28,450 nt of DNA from a virus: positions 1 through 28,450 of the IMG/VR virus record IMGVR_UViG_3300021247_000054; one strand, 5' to 3'. The translations under genes and the position numbers were made by a program. A model generated the notes under the pieces. The model was not told the origin of the DNA. It saw only the letters and a program-made list of their open reading frames with translations, and did no database searches. Below are positions 1-9,385 of this stretch, one piece after another. The first letter of the stretch is position 1; every line of letters begins with the position of its first letter.

Positions 1-3000
1 AAAATGGTACTGCTCATGGTGGGCTTTGTAGAAGTCACGCACCTGCTCGTACAGCTTCTTGTTTGTGTCGGTCAGACCATCCCACATCTTCTTCAGGTCG
101 GCATCTTTGCTTAAGTTGCCAGCCACAGTCGGGTCGCGGTACAACAACGTGGAATAGTGCATCACGTTGGCCAGTCGTTGCATCTGCTCGGGGGCGCTGC
201 GTGCTAACTTAGCCAGAGCTTCGGAAACGGGCACCATGTCCATCGTGCGTTTGTTGCGCATTGCGGCCATGTCATTTAGGTACTGCCAAGACTCCTTGAT
301 ACCGCTGATACCGAGGCGGTCAGACCATTGAACTAAGGCTTCGGTTTGTATAGCAGGCAGTATTTGGCGCAACTTGAAGTTGTCAAAACCAACGTACATA
401 GAAGCCAGTGCGTCAGTGAAGTCCTGCATACTGCGCAGGTTTACAAGCAGGGGCAAGTCACGGATAGTGTCGGCAAAGCTGGATTTCTCCATCCGAGCAA
501 CGGTCTTGTTGACCTTTTCTTTTTTCTTTTTAAGTTCAGAAGAAACTTCCGTTGCATCTGCACTTGCGCGTTCCGCAGCAATATTTGCCCGCATATCGGC
601 GGTCAGACGAGAACTCAACATTGCGTTGGTGACGCTGATTACGTCCGCAAGGGCGCTGGTGTGCATTGGCCCCATGTTGAAGAACTGACGCACGTTGTTG
701 ACAAACCGGGTGAACAGCGACTGCTTGGTAACGCCCTCGGTCTCCATCAAGAACTTTTGGAACTTGGGATGGGACATTGCGTAAGCAACAAACTCGCGGG
801 GATCGCCAAAGATGTCATTGACTACCAGTTCCCCCATGAATTCTGGCAACGTACCGGCTGCGTGCATTTCTTTCACGCGCTTTAAAGTCATGTCCATTGT
901 GCCTTGAAGAGCACCAAACGCTTGCACCAGATTAGAGGTGAGGTCTTTTCCTGTGTTTAATGCTTCGTATGCAGCAGCAATCTTTTCATTGAGCGCGGCG
1001 TGCAGCATCTCGTGCAATACAGTGACATTGTTTACGCCTTGGTTGGGGCCAGCAGTTGTTCCACGAACAAAGACAAAGCGTTCTCCAGTAGCCGTAACTC
1101 GTAAGAACATGCCACGGGATTCATCCCAATCGGCCTCTACTCCCCCCTCAGTAATCTGAGAGGGCAACGGGGCTCCCTCTTCAATGACTACAAACTTCAC
1201 GTTCTTTACGAACGGCAACAGGCGCTGGGCCAAGAACTTTTGGAACGCATTGCCAGTCTTAATTACATGCCGCAGTGCTTGCTGGGCAGTCGTCATGTTC
1301 CTGAATCTGGAGTCGGCGCGGCCAGCTTTGACCTCAGTTACAGCTTTGGATACTTGGGCAGCGATGCCCTTCTTGACGTTCTCCAACTCCATCGGGGTGA
1401 TGGCTGGGTTCTTCAGCATCTCGGCTGCGCGGTCGCCAAGCTTGGTTCCTTTGAGCGAACGAGCCAACAACACCAAGGATTTGATAGCTTGGATTTTGCC
1501 AACACGTTTATTTGCTTGGGCGGCAGACAGAGATTCTTCTGAACCAATAGTCTCTTCGTCGATAGGAGCAAGAGCTTCGTCGAGTGCGGCACCCGCAGCA
1601 GTAACAGCTTTTTCGTTTTGTTTGTAGTTTTTGCGTTGCTGTGCGCGGCGCTCGTCGCTGGCGGCTTTTTCTTCTGGGCTCAGGGGCTTACGGCCACGCT
1701 TAGCTTTGGGCGCTGCTTCCTCCACCGCTTCTTCAGTAGGCAGAGTGGTTATGTCCCCGACGGCGTCAGCAACGTCATCAGAAATTTCAACTTCTTCAGC
1801 AATTACATCGTCGGATTTGGCGGGGGCTGCTTCTTGTCCTTGCGCTTCTGCTTGGACGGCTTCAGTGGTTTCAGTGCCAACTTGGTCTCCTTGTTGTTTG
1901 TTTATTGCTTCGTCGTATGCAGCAAGTGCTTTATCAATCGTGGGCTGGTCATCCACTCCTTGCTCACGCAAAGAATCTGCAATGTTGTCTCTGTGTGCGC
2001 CAATTGATTCTTCTAAGGATTCAAAGCTACCTTGGTCAGCTATAGCACTATTTGCGGAACGCTCAGCTAATGCAATGGGGTCTACTGCAACGGGCGCTTG
2101 TTCTTGTCTTTGTTCCCTGTCAAATTCTTCTTCCGCTTGCATCCGAGCATTTGAAGGGTTTAATCCCGCGCCTATAAGTTCTTGGGTTATTTCTTCTATG
2201 CGTTTTTGCTTTGGGTCTACTGCAACGGGCTGTGTTGTTTCTCCTGTAGCAGCCCCTGCAACATCCTGTCCAGCAGAAACCACTCCACTTGGCTCAGTGA
2301 TTCCAACTCCTGCGGGGGTGATGTCTGTACTGGGCTGTCCAGCCACTTGAACGCCTGCTCCACTTGGCTCGGTGATAGTCTGTCCAGCATCTGCTTCTCC
2401 TTGAGCTTCCTCATCTACGGGCGCTTTCTCCTCGGCTTCCAAAGTCGCAGCTTCAATGGCACGAATGTTTGCCTGCGCAGGGTCAAGCCCCATGTCTAGG
2501 AAAGTTTGCTGGAACTGTGCGACACGCTCAGGCTCAATGTTGGTAATGCCCCGTTGTGTCAAATCAGCCGCAATCTTCTCAACTTCCAGCTTGGGCTGTT
2601 CAGGGGTTGCGGGTTTTTGAGTAGCAGCTTTGGGGGCAAGGAGTTCTTTTGTACCCTGCACCGTAGCGCCAAGGCCACCGCCGACGATTGCAGCTTCTGC
2701 GCCGCGAGTCAAAGCTTCTTCTGCGCTTAGACCTTTTTGTGTGCCCGCAGCTTCGCCAAGATACGCAGCCTCTTCCTCGGCCACCTCAGTGCCTGCCTGA
2801 ATACCTGTTTCTTTTGCAATCCGCCCCGCAGTTGAGCCGCCCGCAGTTGGTTTGAGCAAGCCTTTGGTGGCAAAGCGTTCAAGCGTGGATTCAATGACAG
2901 CCGCAGAAGCGGCGGCGGTTACGTCCCCTACGGTAGCTTCGTCGAGTGTTTTGTTGTCGTTCTTGACCCGCTCGTCCAAGATTTCTTTTGTGCGTGCCGC

Positions 3001-3471
3001 CACATAAGCAGGGAACACGCCTGCTGCGGCAACCATATCGGGGGAAGACGTGATTACTCGCTCGGCGATAAACGGAATTGCTTTGAGTGGGTTGGTGCCC
3101 AGCTCTTTGAGCTGCGTGCTTGGCTGGTAACCGAGGCTCTCATCAAACCCCTTCAACGACTTTGCCCAATCAAACAAGGGTTGAAGCTGCTTCTTGTTTT
3201 TAATGTCTTCTTCGCTTATGCCCGACAAGGGCACAGCCAATTCCAACTTGTCGCCGAGCCGCTCGGCAGCTTCTGCCACAGCACCGACACCCGCGCCAGC
3301 CAAGGATGCCACACGTCCAAGCGCCCCGGTAAAGGGGTTTGCTGTGGTTTCTTGTGGGGGCGTAGCTTGCGCAAAGGGGTCAACGATCTGCGGCGCTGAT
3401 TGCGCCTCAAAGGGGTCAACGATACCCTTCCGTTGCGGTTGTTTCGCCTCGAACGGATCAATGATGGCCAT
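1..3471 (-). CDS. Giant polyvalent ejection/internal virion protein with HExxH motif, partial (3' end outside window)
   Basis: Only the first 1157 residues are in the window, and the frame is open to position 1. The ATG follows AAGGGG with good spacing, 11 bases after the previous stop. The N-terminus repeats (I/V)(I/V)DPF three times in the first ~35 residues. A helical Ala/Glu-rich region follows to about residue 280, then a long acidic low-complexity linker with repeated ITEPSG and PVAVDP, then a basic patch KRGRKP (591-596) like an AT-hook. A zincin motif HEMLH lies at 820-824 and a possible third zinc ligand is E893 in PREFVAYAMS. Very long multi-domain proteins last in the ejection block match T7 gp16-like or polyvalent proteins, which are carried in virions and injected with DNA. 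The role is inferred from position and motif; the protease activity is a prediction. The likely family name is uncertain. Confidence 0.85.
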   Translation of the reverse strand, partial: MAIIDPFEAKQPQRKGIVDPFEAQSAPQIVDPFAQATPPQETTANPFTGALGRVASLAGAGVGAVAEAAERLGDKLELAVPLSGISEEDIKNKKQLQPLFDWAKSLKGFDESLGYQPSTQLKELGTNPLKAIPFIAERVITSSPDMVAAAGVFPAYVAARTKEILDERVKNDNKTLDEATVGDVTAAASAAVIESTLERFATKGLLKPTAGGSTAGRIAKETGIQAGTEVAEEEAAYLGEAAGTQKGLSAEEALTRGAEAAIVGGGLGATVQGTKELLAPKAATQKPATPEQPKLEVEKIAADLTQRGITNIEPERVAQFQQTFLDMGLDPAQANIRAIEAATLEAEEKAPVDEEAQGEADAGQTITEPSGAGVQVAGQPSTDITPAGVGITEPSGVVSAGQDVAGAATGETTQPVAVDPKQKRIEEITQELIGAGLNPSNARMQAEEEFDREQRQEQAPVAVDPIALAERSANSAIADQGSFESLEESIGAHRDNIADSLREQGVDDQPTIDKALAAYDEAINKQQGDQVGTETTEAVQAEAQGQEAAPAKSDDVIAEEVEISDDVADAVGDITTLPTEEAVEEAAPKAKRGRKPLSPEEKAASDERRAQQRKNYKQNEKAVTAAGAALDEALAPIDEETIGSEESLSAAQANKRVGKIQAIKSLVLLARSLKGTKLGDRAAEMLKNPAITPMELENVKKGIAAQVSKAVTEVKAGRADSRFRNMTTAQQALRHVIKTGNAFQKFLAQRLLPFVKNVKFVVIEEGAPLPSQITEGGVEADWDESRGMFLRVTATGERFVFVRGTTAGPNQGVNNVTVLHEMLHAALNEKIAAAYEALNTGKDLTSNLVQAFGALQGTMDMTLKRVKEMHAAGTLPEFMGELVVNDIFGDPREFVAYAMSHPKFQKFLMETEGVTKQSLFTRFVNNVRQFFNMGPMHTSALADVISVTNAMLSSRLTADMRANIAAERASADATEVSSELKKKKEKVNKTVARMEKSSFADTIRDLPLLVNLRSMQDFTDALASMYVGFDNFKLRQILPAIQTEALVQWSDRLGISGIKESWQYLNDMAAMRNKRTMDMVPVSEALAKLARSAPEQMQRLANVMHYSTLLYRDPTVAGNLSKDADLKKMWDGLTDTNKKLYEQVRDFYKAHHEQYHF
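3372..3423 (-). repeat. 16-bp direct repeat encoding the VDPF motif
   Basis: The 16-mer caaaggggtcaacgat occurs at 3372-3387 and 3408-3423, with a 36-base period. It encodes IVDPF(A/E) in the N-terminal leader of the ejection protein, and a third, diverged copy (IIDPF) lies at the very start of the gene. The period is a multiple of three, so the copies keep the frame. It looks like a small in-frame duplication of a linear protein motif. Confidence 0.8.
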
Positions 3472-3482
3472 GCCGAACCCCT

Positions 3483-5885
3483 TTATTTGCCGTATTTCTG
3501 ATTGTAGTAGGCAGCTAAGTCTGCGTCAGAAACACCGGGGTTTGCTTTCTTAGCCGCAGCCATCCACGTATTAAGCGGGGGAGCTGCAACAGCGGGAGCT
3601 GAAGCTTGTGGTGCAGGAGCTGAAACAGGCGCGGCGGCTGGGGCAGCGCCCATTTCTCGGGCAAGCCACCGGTCTTTAAAGGCGGCAGCTTGTTCCCCAG
3701 TTGGATCAGCCTTCTGCAAGTCGCTGTATGTTTTGCGCACAGTCTTGTCTGTGAGTACAGCGTTACCCCAAGCTTCATTCGCTTCTTTTTTGCTTTTTGC
3801 AGTCAGTGTTTCTTGAGCCTGAGCTGCGCGGGTATCGCCGGGAAAACGACCAAGATCACTTGCAGCCATCGCCGCAGCTTCGGCCATTGTTTTCTTGTTT
3901 TCTGGTTTGCCTTCCTCAATCATTGCGGCGTAACGAATACGGGTCTGGCGAGCTAAATCAGTTTCCTTGTTCAGAGACATTTGTTGCGCTTTAAGCGTAG
4001 CAGCCGTTTGCATTTCTGTACCGGCCAAGCCTGCGTTGAGCTGTGCAACTTTTTCTTCCGCGCCAATTTTGAGCTTGAGCCCTTCTAATCTTTGCGCTTC
4101 GGCTTTGTCTTCCAGTGAGGTGGCCTTGCCAACCAAACCTTCTTTACGTGCTTGTTGCGCAGTAGCCAGAGTGATTTCGGACTGACGCAGTCGGTCTTTG
4201 GCCTCCTTGGTTTCTTTGGCAACGCGAGTTACCTCACCAACGAACGCCTTGGTAGATTTGTTGGCCCCCTCACGGAAGTTCTTAGCGCCGATCATTTCAG
4301 CAGCAGCCAACAACGCGCCGAGACCTTTGGCCTCATCCATGTTTTTACCCAAGCCAGCACGCTCGGCTTTTACTTCTTCCAAGTAACCGGCAGTAACGTC
4401 GGGGCCGTACAGCTTTTCAACAAACGGCAATTGCTTTTCAACGCCAGCTTGGTACTGCTCAGCGGTCTGGGGCTTGTAGTCACCAACTAAGGACGACAAG
4501 CTTTTGAGGGACTCGTCGGTTTTTTGTCTGTAAGAACCGCCACCAGCCATTGCAACGATGCCACCACCGGCCATCATTTGTTCTTGCTGCTCCACAGGAA
4601 TTTGGTCAAACGCACTGCCAAGGCCCGAAGTCAAAGATTTGGACTGAGCAAGCTCAGCCAGCCGCTCGTCGATTGCGTCCACAGTGTCCATGTCCCTGCG
4701 GTTCAGCGCGTTTTCACGGGCTTGTTGCAGTTGCTCTGGGCCGAGCTTGTCGATGATGCTTTCCACATTACCTTGACTGGTAACAGAGCCTTGGTCGCCA
4801 GCATAGGTTTTAACTTCACCGCCTTCAGCCATGAACTTGCTCAGGCCGTACATGCCCATGCCAAGACCGGCAATATCTTGCAGGCCAGAGCCTGCGGGCT
4901 GGTACATATTGGTTACGCTTGAAGAGCCAGTAGGCGTACCACGCAACAAATCAGACATGAAGCCCAGTTGTTTGTATGGGTAGTTCTGTTGGTTCTGGAA
5001 ATTTTGATACGCAATATCCATGTCCTTTTGGCGTTGCGCTTGTTCCATGCCACCATAGGCAGACTGGAGCTTGTTGATGTCCATGCCTTGCTGGAATTGC
5101 TGACCGCCCAACTGACCAAGCTGCCCAGCGGCTTGTATGCCAGTTTGCAAACCTTGCAGGCCGAGTCCTGCGCCATATTGACGAGACTGTTCGCCCAACT
5201 GCTGGGCTTGCATACGACGAGCTTGGTCAGCATTGAACTGAGCTTGGGCCTGCTGAAACGCAGCATTTGAACCTTGGGCTTGGATGTCACCCTTTTGCAG
5301 CGCCAAATTACGTGCGGCTTCTGCGTCTGCGATTGCTTGACGTGAGCCGCCAAATGCGCCTGATCTAACTGCTTGCGCGTTGCGTTGTGTACCAGCAATA
5401 TCGGCTTGGCGTTGCGCTTCACGTTGCTGGATGTCCACCACATTCTGCATGTAGGGGTTCATGTACTGCTCAGCCGCGCGGTTACCGAATGTGCCGCCAG
5501 AGAATCGACCCGCTTGATAGTTGGTACCCAGTGCGCCAAGACCCGCCATGCCAGCCAAACCTGTAGCCGTGCCCAACTGCTGTGCGGGCCGCATAGTCTC
5601 TGCGCCCTGCATTGCTTGGGTTTGTAATTTGCCGAAGTCCGCTGTGCGGTCACCACCGTAAGTCTGGTACGGGTTTTGGCTGATGTCGGTTAAAGCTTCG
5701 CCTTTAGCCAAAATGTTTTTAGCATACGGACGCGCCCACTCGGGTAAATCAGTAGTTGTGGTTTGCGTCTGAGCAGGGGCAGAACCACCGCCGTCACCAT
5801 AGACAATACGCCCGCCTTCAGCGCGGGTTACCGAATCGCCCAAAGGCTCGCCCAATGCGTAAAGTTGGCGACGTGAATAGCTCAT
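3483..5885 (-). CDS. Internal virion / DNA-ejection protein candidate (800 aa, Gln/Ala-rich)
   Basis: The protein is largely alpha-helical by composition. Residues ~150-310 are very rich in Q, A and G with few hydrophobics, and ~520-700 are charged and coiled-coil-like. The C-terminus is Ala/Pro-rich and ends in a compact PGVSDADLAAYYNQKYG segment. Residues 45-75 carry LPEWARPYAKNIL, a stretch I have seen at the start of internal virion proteins of uncultured podoviruses. Glycine-pair motifs occur at AEGGRI (22-27), MAEGGEV (352-358) and MAGGGIVAMAGGGS (438-451). The start ATG overlaps the previous stop (ATGA). Position and composition fit a T7 gp15-like core protein, but I see no diagnostic domain, so this is inference. 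Confidence 0.8.
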   Translation of the reverse strand: MSYSRRQLYALGEPLGDSVTRAEGGRIVYGDGGGSAPAQTQTTTTDLPEWARPYAKNILAKGEALTDISQNPYQTYGGDRTADFGKLQTQAMQGAETMRPAQQLGTATGLAGMAGLGALGTNYQAGRFSGGTFGNRAAEQYMNPYMQNVVDIQQREAQRQADIAGTQRNAQAVRSGAFGGSRQAIADAEAARNLALQKGDIQAQGSNAAFQQAQAQFNADQARRMQAQQLGEQSRQYGAGLGLQGLQTGIQAAGQLGQLGGQQFQQGMDINKLQSAYGGMEQAQRQKDMDIAYQNFQNQQNYPYKQLGFMSDLLRGTPTGSSSVTNMYQPAGSGLQDIAGLGMGMYGLSKFMAEGGEVKTYAGDQGSVTSQGNVESIIDKLGPEQLQQARENALNRRDMDTVDAIDERLAELAQSKSLTSGLGSAFDQIPVEQQEQMMAGGGIVAMAGGGSYRQKTDESLKSLSSLVGDYKPQTAEQYQAGVEKQLPFVEKLYGPDVTAGYLEEVKAERAGLGKNMDEAKGLGALLAAAEMIGAKNFREGANKSTKAFVGEVTRVAKETKEAKDRLRQSEITLATAQQARKEGLVGKATSLEDKAEAQRLEGLKLKIGAEEKVAQLNAGLAGTEMQTAATLKAQQMSLNKETDLARQTRIRYAAMIEEGKPENKKTMAEAAAMAASDLGRFPGDTRAAQAQETLTAKSKKEANEAWGNAVLTDKTVRKTYSDLQKADPTGEQAAAFKDRWLAREMGAAPAAAPVSAPAPQASAPAVAAPPLNTWMAAAKKANPGVSDADLAAYYNQKYGK

Positions 5886-6310
5886 GATTCATCCTTAAAA
5901 AACTTTTGGTACGTCACACTCTGTACCTCATACCCATGAGAGCCAGCAGATTTTCTCCAGCCCGGGCGTCCAATAAATTCAATGCCGGAACATCCGGCGT
6001 CCTTGGCAAACCTGTCAAGCAGGTCGTACATATCATCTTCCACATACTGCATGTGATTGGGTTCCCCCGCGCAGTACTGCACCGTCAACATCTTGCACCG
6101 TGGGTAGTCTTTAACCTCAGTTATGACATGCCCGTAAATCTCGTTGTCGTCATGTCCTACCCACAACTGCATCTGTCCTGTCAGCACAAATCGCAAAATG
6201 TCATCGACTGTGGCACGCCCTCGTGTCCATTCCTGCGACTTCACCAAGTAGGGTAGCAAAGAAGGGATGACCCCCGCCACTGAACCGGGTGGAATCAACG
6301 ACATCCTCAT
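5882..6310 (-). CDS. Small acetyltransferase-like (GNAT-type) protein
   Basis: 142 aa. The pattern LWVGHDDNEIYGHVITEV, followed by a central strand and helix (YVEDDMYDLLDRFAKDAGC) and then IEFIGRPGWRK, resembles small phage GNAT-fold proteins that sit between the internal virion genes. The classical acetyl-CoA pyrophosphate loop (Q/RxxGxG/A) is not obvious, so catalysis is uncertain. The start ATG overlaps the upstream stop (ATGA) and the gene overlaps the next one by four bases. A second in-frame ATG lies two codons in and has GAGG directly before it. Its position matches that of T7 gene 13, but homology to gp13 is not shown by the sequence. Confidence 0.75.
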   Translation of the reverse strand: MRMSLIPPGSVAGVIPSLLPYLVKSQEWTRGRATVDDILRFVLTGQMQLWVGHDDNEIYGHVITEVKDYPRCKMLTVQYCAGEPNHMQYVEDDMYDLLDRFAKDAGCSGIEFIGRPGWRKSAGSHGYEVQSVTYQKFFKDES

Positions 6311-8472
6311 GCGGGCAAGTATTTCTCAGAGCGGCTGTTCTTGGCAACCCTGCCCTTACCGACTGTTTTACCGCGAGCCTTCTGGATTCTGTCCATCATG
6401 GCGTACAGTTTGCGTGCGCCAGCCTCAGTCGAGCCGTTACCCAACTCAGAAACGATACGGGCAGGAACCACAAATTCACCGTCGGCCAAACGCGCGGGTT
6501 GCTTTTTGCCAATAACCGCAGGGATGGAGTCAGACACGCCGTCACCGGGGCCACGAAGCAGTCGGCCACCATCAGAGTAGTCGCCAAGGTGGGAGATACC
6601 ACCAGCAGCCATCAAGCCGCCGTTTGCTGCGCCAGCACCAGCAGCCATACCGTGCGCACCTGTGCCCATAGCAGCCGCACCGCCGCCGCTACCGCTTCCA
6701 GTAGAAACCCCCACACCACCGACACCGCCACCACCCACCCCATGTAGGCCAGCCAAGCCTGACGATACGCCACCAGCATCCCCGCCAACAGCGCCACCAC
6801 CAACAGATTGTGCAGCCATACCGCTTGGGCCAAAGCCCATTGCGCCAGCGTTACCGGATGTTGCGCCGGGTGTGCCGAATCCTGCGCTCAAACCCCCCAT
6901 CCCAGTACCTTGCAAGGCGGACAGGGCGGCAGAAATAGCCTGTGCTTGTTGGGCGTTGTTTGCATCTGCCTTGGCTTGCACGTCACCCAATGCGCTTGGG
7001 GAAACCATATCGCCAGCATCCACAACTTGAACAGCATCTGGATTGGGGTTTGGTTGGCTTGTTTTAAACGCCATTAAGTTAGCAGGCACGTTAGCCGCCT
7101 CACCAACAGCTTTTGCGGCTAAGGACGCAGGGGCAAGCAAGGAGATTTGAGTGCCGGGTATATTTGTGTTGATGGCAAAATTCTTGGCCGCGTTTACTGC
7201 GGAAGAAAGACCGCCCGTCAAAGTATTTACCAATCCTTCTGCAACCATCTTGTTGGAGATTGAAGGTAGACCTTCGCTAATGCCTTTGCTGACGGCTTGC
7301 ATGTTTTCCTGCCCTTGCTGCATTTGTTTAGCAAACTGGGCGTCGGTCATAGGGGCGTTGTATCCGCCACCCGCCGGGAGGGGTTGAGCAGGTTGATTGG
7401 CTTGTACCTGATTGTCCGAAGGCATGGACTCAATCTTTTTAAACATTTGAGTCAATGGGTCGTATGAATATTGGTCTGGCGTGGCAACCTCGCCGCCTTC
7501 AGCAAACGCCATTTCGCCCGTCATTGGGTTAACGCCTGTATCCGCTGCACCGCTCAACACATTGCGTGAAATAGGGGTCTGCCAAGGAGTTGCGTATGCG
7601 CCCTTATTGATGTCGGCCATCGGGTAGCCAGTGTTTGCACCAACAGCGTTTGCGTCTGACATAGCCTCAACTGGGCCGCCGCCAGCGTAACCGTAAATGC
7701 CTTTTGCGGTGGTTGGGGTTATCGGGGTGAATTTTGGTTGGAAGTACGTTTGCTCACGGCTATATGGGTCGGCATCGGTTGTAGCCGTTCTGCCGGGTGA
7801 GTACAAATACCGCTGACCGGGGTCAGTGTCAGTTTTAATCTCGGGCTGCTTGGTAGTCGGCGTAATTGCTTGGATTACGGAAGGAGCTGCGGCAGCGGCG
7901 TACTTCCAATTGTTCTTAAAAAAGTCTCCGGGGGCTTCGCCAATCTTAGAGAACCCAGAAGACATTTTGTCCATGAACGGGGCTTCGGCGGCTTTGGCCA
8001 GTTGCGCAGAGCGCAGGGCTTCCACTTGTTGGGCATAAGCAGCGGTATCTCCTGCAAACTGGGGCATCTGACCAGCTTGTTGTGCAGCCATCATTCCAGA
8101 CTCAGCCAGAACACCTTCACCAGCACCCATCAAACCACCCATCATGCCCGCACCACCGTATGCGCCAAGACCAGCCATCAAGCCCTTGCTCAAGCTGCCC
8201 GACGTTACACCTGTGATGCCACCCATAACCAAACCTGCCATCGCTGGGGGTACGCCCATAGCGGACAAAGCTATACCGCCGATTGTGGGCAACAAGCTGG
8301 ACAAAAAGCCAGCTTCTGGGAGTCCAGTCTGAGGGTTAATGCTTAGAGATCCACCGTGAGCGCGAGCCAAATCCTGAAGCCCTTTGACTTCCCCGTGGGA
8401 CATGTGGACAAGGGTCGTGTCTGGGCCGCGACCTTGTGCGGCTAAGTGATTGGCGGCAAGCTGTAGGCTCAT
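6307..8472 (-). CDS. Internal virion protein candidate with hydrophobic Gly/Ala/Met segment (721 aa)
   Basis: I choose ATG 8472 (MSLQLAANHL) because GAGG lies five bases before it and a longer reading to 8706 would run into the upstream gene. Residues ~54-125 form a long Gly/Ala/Met-rich hydrophobic stretch (PTIGGIALSAMGVPP and similar) that could insert in a membrane, as expected for an ejected channel protein of T7 gp14 type. The middle is Pro/Gln/Asn-rich. GG motifs sit at YAGGGPV (~263) and FAEGGEV (~323). The C-terminal ~60 residues before the basic tail (about 640-695) contain GPGDGVSDSIPAVI, then ARLADGEFVVPA, then LGNGSTEAGA, a block I recognise from tape-measure and internal virion proteins of many phages. 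Function is inferred from position and this block. Confidence 0.82.
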   Translation of the reverse strand: MSLQLAANHLAAQGRGPDTTLVHMSHGEVKGLQDLARAHGGSLSINPQTGLPEAGFLSSLLPTIGGIALSAMGVPPAMAGLVMGGITGVTSGSLSKGLMAGLGAYGGAGMMGGLMGAGEGVLAESGMMAAQQAGQMPQFAGDTAAYAQQVEALRSAQLAKAAEAPFMDKMSSGFSKIGEAPGDFFKNNWKYAAAAAPSVIQAITPTTKQPEIKTDTDPGQRYLYSPGRTATTDADPYSREQTYFQPKFTPITPTTAKGIYGYAGGGPVEAMSDANAVGANTGYPMADINKGAYATPWQTPISRNVLSGAADTGVNPMTGEMAFAEGGEVATPDQYSYDPLTQMFKKIESMPSDNQVQANQPAQPLPAGGGYNAPMTDAQFAKQMQQGQENMQAVSKGISEGLPSISNKMVAEGLVNTLTGGLSSAVNAAKNFAINTNIPGTQISLLAPASLAAKAVGEAANVPANLMAFKTSQPNPNPDAVQVVDAGDMVSPSALGDVQAKADANNAQQAQAISAALSALQGTGMGGLSAGFGTPGATSGNAGAMGFGPSGMAAQSVGGGAVGGDAGGVSSGLAGLHGVGGGGVGGVGVSTGSGSGGGAAAMGTGAHGMAAGAGAANGGLMAAGGISHLGDYSDGGRLLRGPGDGVSDSIPAVIGKKQPARLADGEFVVPARIVSELGNGSTEAGARKLYAMMDRIQKARGKTVGKGRVAKNSRSEKYLPA

Positions 8473-8506
8473 TTCTGCCTCTTTGAACGGGGGTTGGTGG
8501 ATACTA

Positions 8507-9385
8507 TCATGGGAAGAGCGCCGACACAAATGTGGCGGTGACAATGACGGATGGTGAGACTGGATGGACGGGGGCCGCTCCGCCCGGATAAGTTGCGCAA
8601 ACGGTGTTTCCTGTATCTGAAGCAAACAATAGCTGCAAGTATTGCCCTGCATTGATGGGCTGCACCAAGTTCCAAGAAACAATTGTTGTGCCCGGTTTGC
8701 CACCATGAGTCGCAGGTACTGTAACTATGCCCGCGCTATAAGAGATGTCCACTCCGTCCAATCGCCACCACAAGGTCACATCATCAATTGTGGTGTCGTG
8801 AGAAAGCATTTGAACGCTGAACTGGATGTTATAAATACCAGAAACAGCAAAAACAATTTTTGTTAAATCTGTGGGGTCAATTGCTACGCCGTTACTTGTG
8901 GTGGTCTGAAGAATCGCCACGGCGGTTGCAGTAGCTGCTGACGGCACATTTTGTGCTTCAGTTACTGAAGCGCCAGCGGTATGTGCAGCTTTAGTTGAGC
9001 CAAATGCCCCACGAGTAATCCCGGTGAAAGATGTTGCAGTTTTACCGGTGTAGCTGATAATTTCATTGCCGATGAGAATTGCACCTGCTGTTAACCCAAA
9101 CTGCGCTGTAGACGCAACAACAATATCTGCGGTCGATGTATTTGTAATACTGTTGGTCAGTGTGGTGACGCCATCTTGGAAAAATGCGCCATTCGGGAAC
9201 CGAAGCAGTGATCCGCCAGTGTTGGTTGTAAAGAGCTGTAGGAAGTTCTGTATCTGGTTGAAGTACAGGCGCAGGGCGTTGGAGTACTGCTCTTGATACT
9301 GAGCGTCGTACTGCATCGGGGCCGCCAACAGCCGAGGCTGCTGCGGTGCAATAAGGGGTTGAGTCTTAAAGGTAGGTAGTGCCAT
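8507..9385 (-). CDS. Virion protein with helical N-terminus, shared beta-module and jelly-roll-like C-terminus
   Basis: 292 aa. The first ~55 residues are helical (QYSNALRLYFNQIQNFLQ) and of a type common in tail proteins of uncultured podoviruses. Residues 74-143 are a beta-module also present in the nozzle and the 309-aa adaptor. Residues ~175-292 alternate strands and turns (IYNIQFSVQMLSHD, then VTLWWRLDGVDISYS, then INAGQYLQLLFASD) in the manner of C1q/TNF-type jelly rolls used for binding. The start ATG shares its A with the previous TGA (TGATG). It probably decorates the tail or binds a host surface; that is inference. No enzyme motif is seen. Confidence 0.8.
   Translation of the reverse strand: MALPTFKTQPLIAPQQPRLLAAPMQYDAQYQEQYSNALRLYFNQIQNFLQLFTTNTGGSLLRFPNGAFFQDGVTTLTNSITNTSTADIVVASTAQFGLTAGAILIGNEIISYTGKTATSFTGITRGAFGSTKAAHTAGASVTEAQNVPSAATATAVAILQTTTSNGVAIDPTDLTKIVFAVSGIYNIQFSVQMLSHDTTIDDVTLWWRLDGVDISYSAGIVTVPATHGGKPGTTIVSWNLVQPINAGQYLQLLFASDTGNTVCATYPGGAAPVHPVSPSVIVTATFVSALFP
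8957..9166 (-). repeat. Shared beta-module, copy 1 (residues ~74-143 of the 292-aa virion protein)
   Basis: The pattern is T-x-I-x-V-x-S-T-x-x-F-x-x-x-G-x-x-x-I-x-x-E-x-I-x-Y-T-G, then F-T-G-x-x-R-G, then A-x-H-x-x-G-A-x-V. The same pattern occurs in the 738-aa nozzle candidate and the 309-aa adaptor-like protein. Similarity is at protein level; the DNA has diverged. Confidence 0.75.

Noticed and set aside
1631-2350. Open frame of 239 aa on the plus strand
   Set aside because: It lies antisense to the ejection-protein gene, is Ser/Ala/Cys-rich with no recognisable domain, and reflects codon bias of the real minus-strand gene.
8473-8706. N-terminal extension of the 721-aa internal virion candidate
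   Set aside because: It would overlap the 292-aa gene by 200 bases; ATG 8472 has a good ribosome-binding site and a protein-like start.
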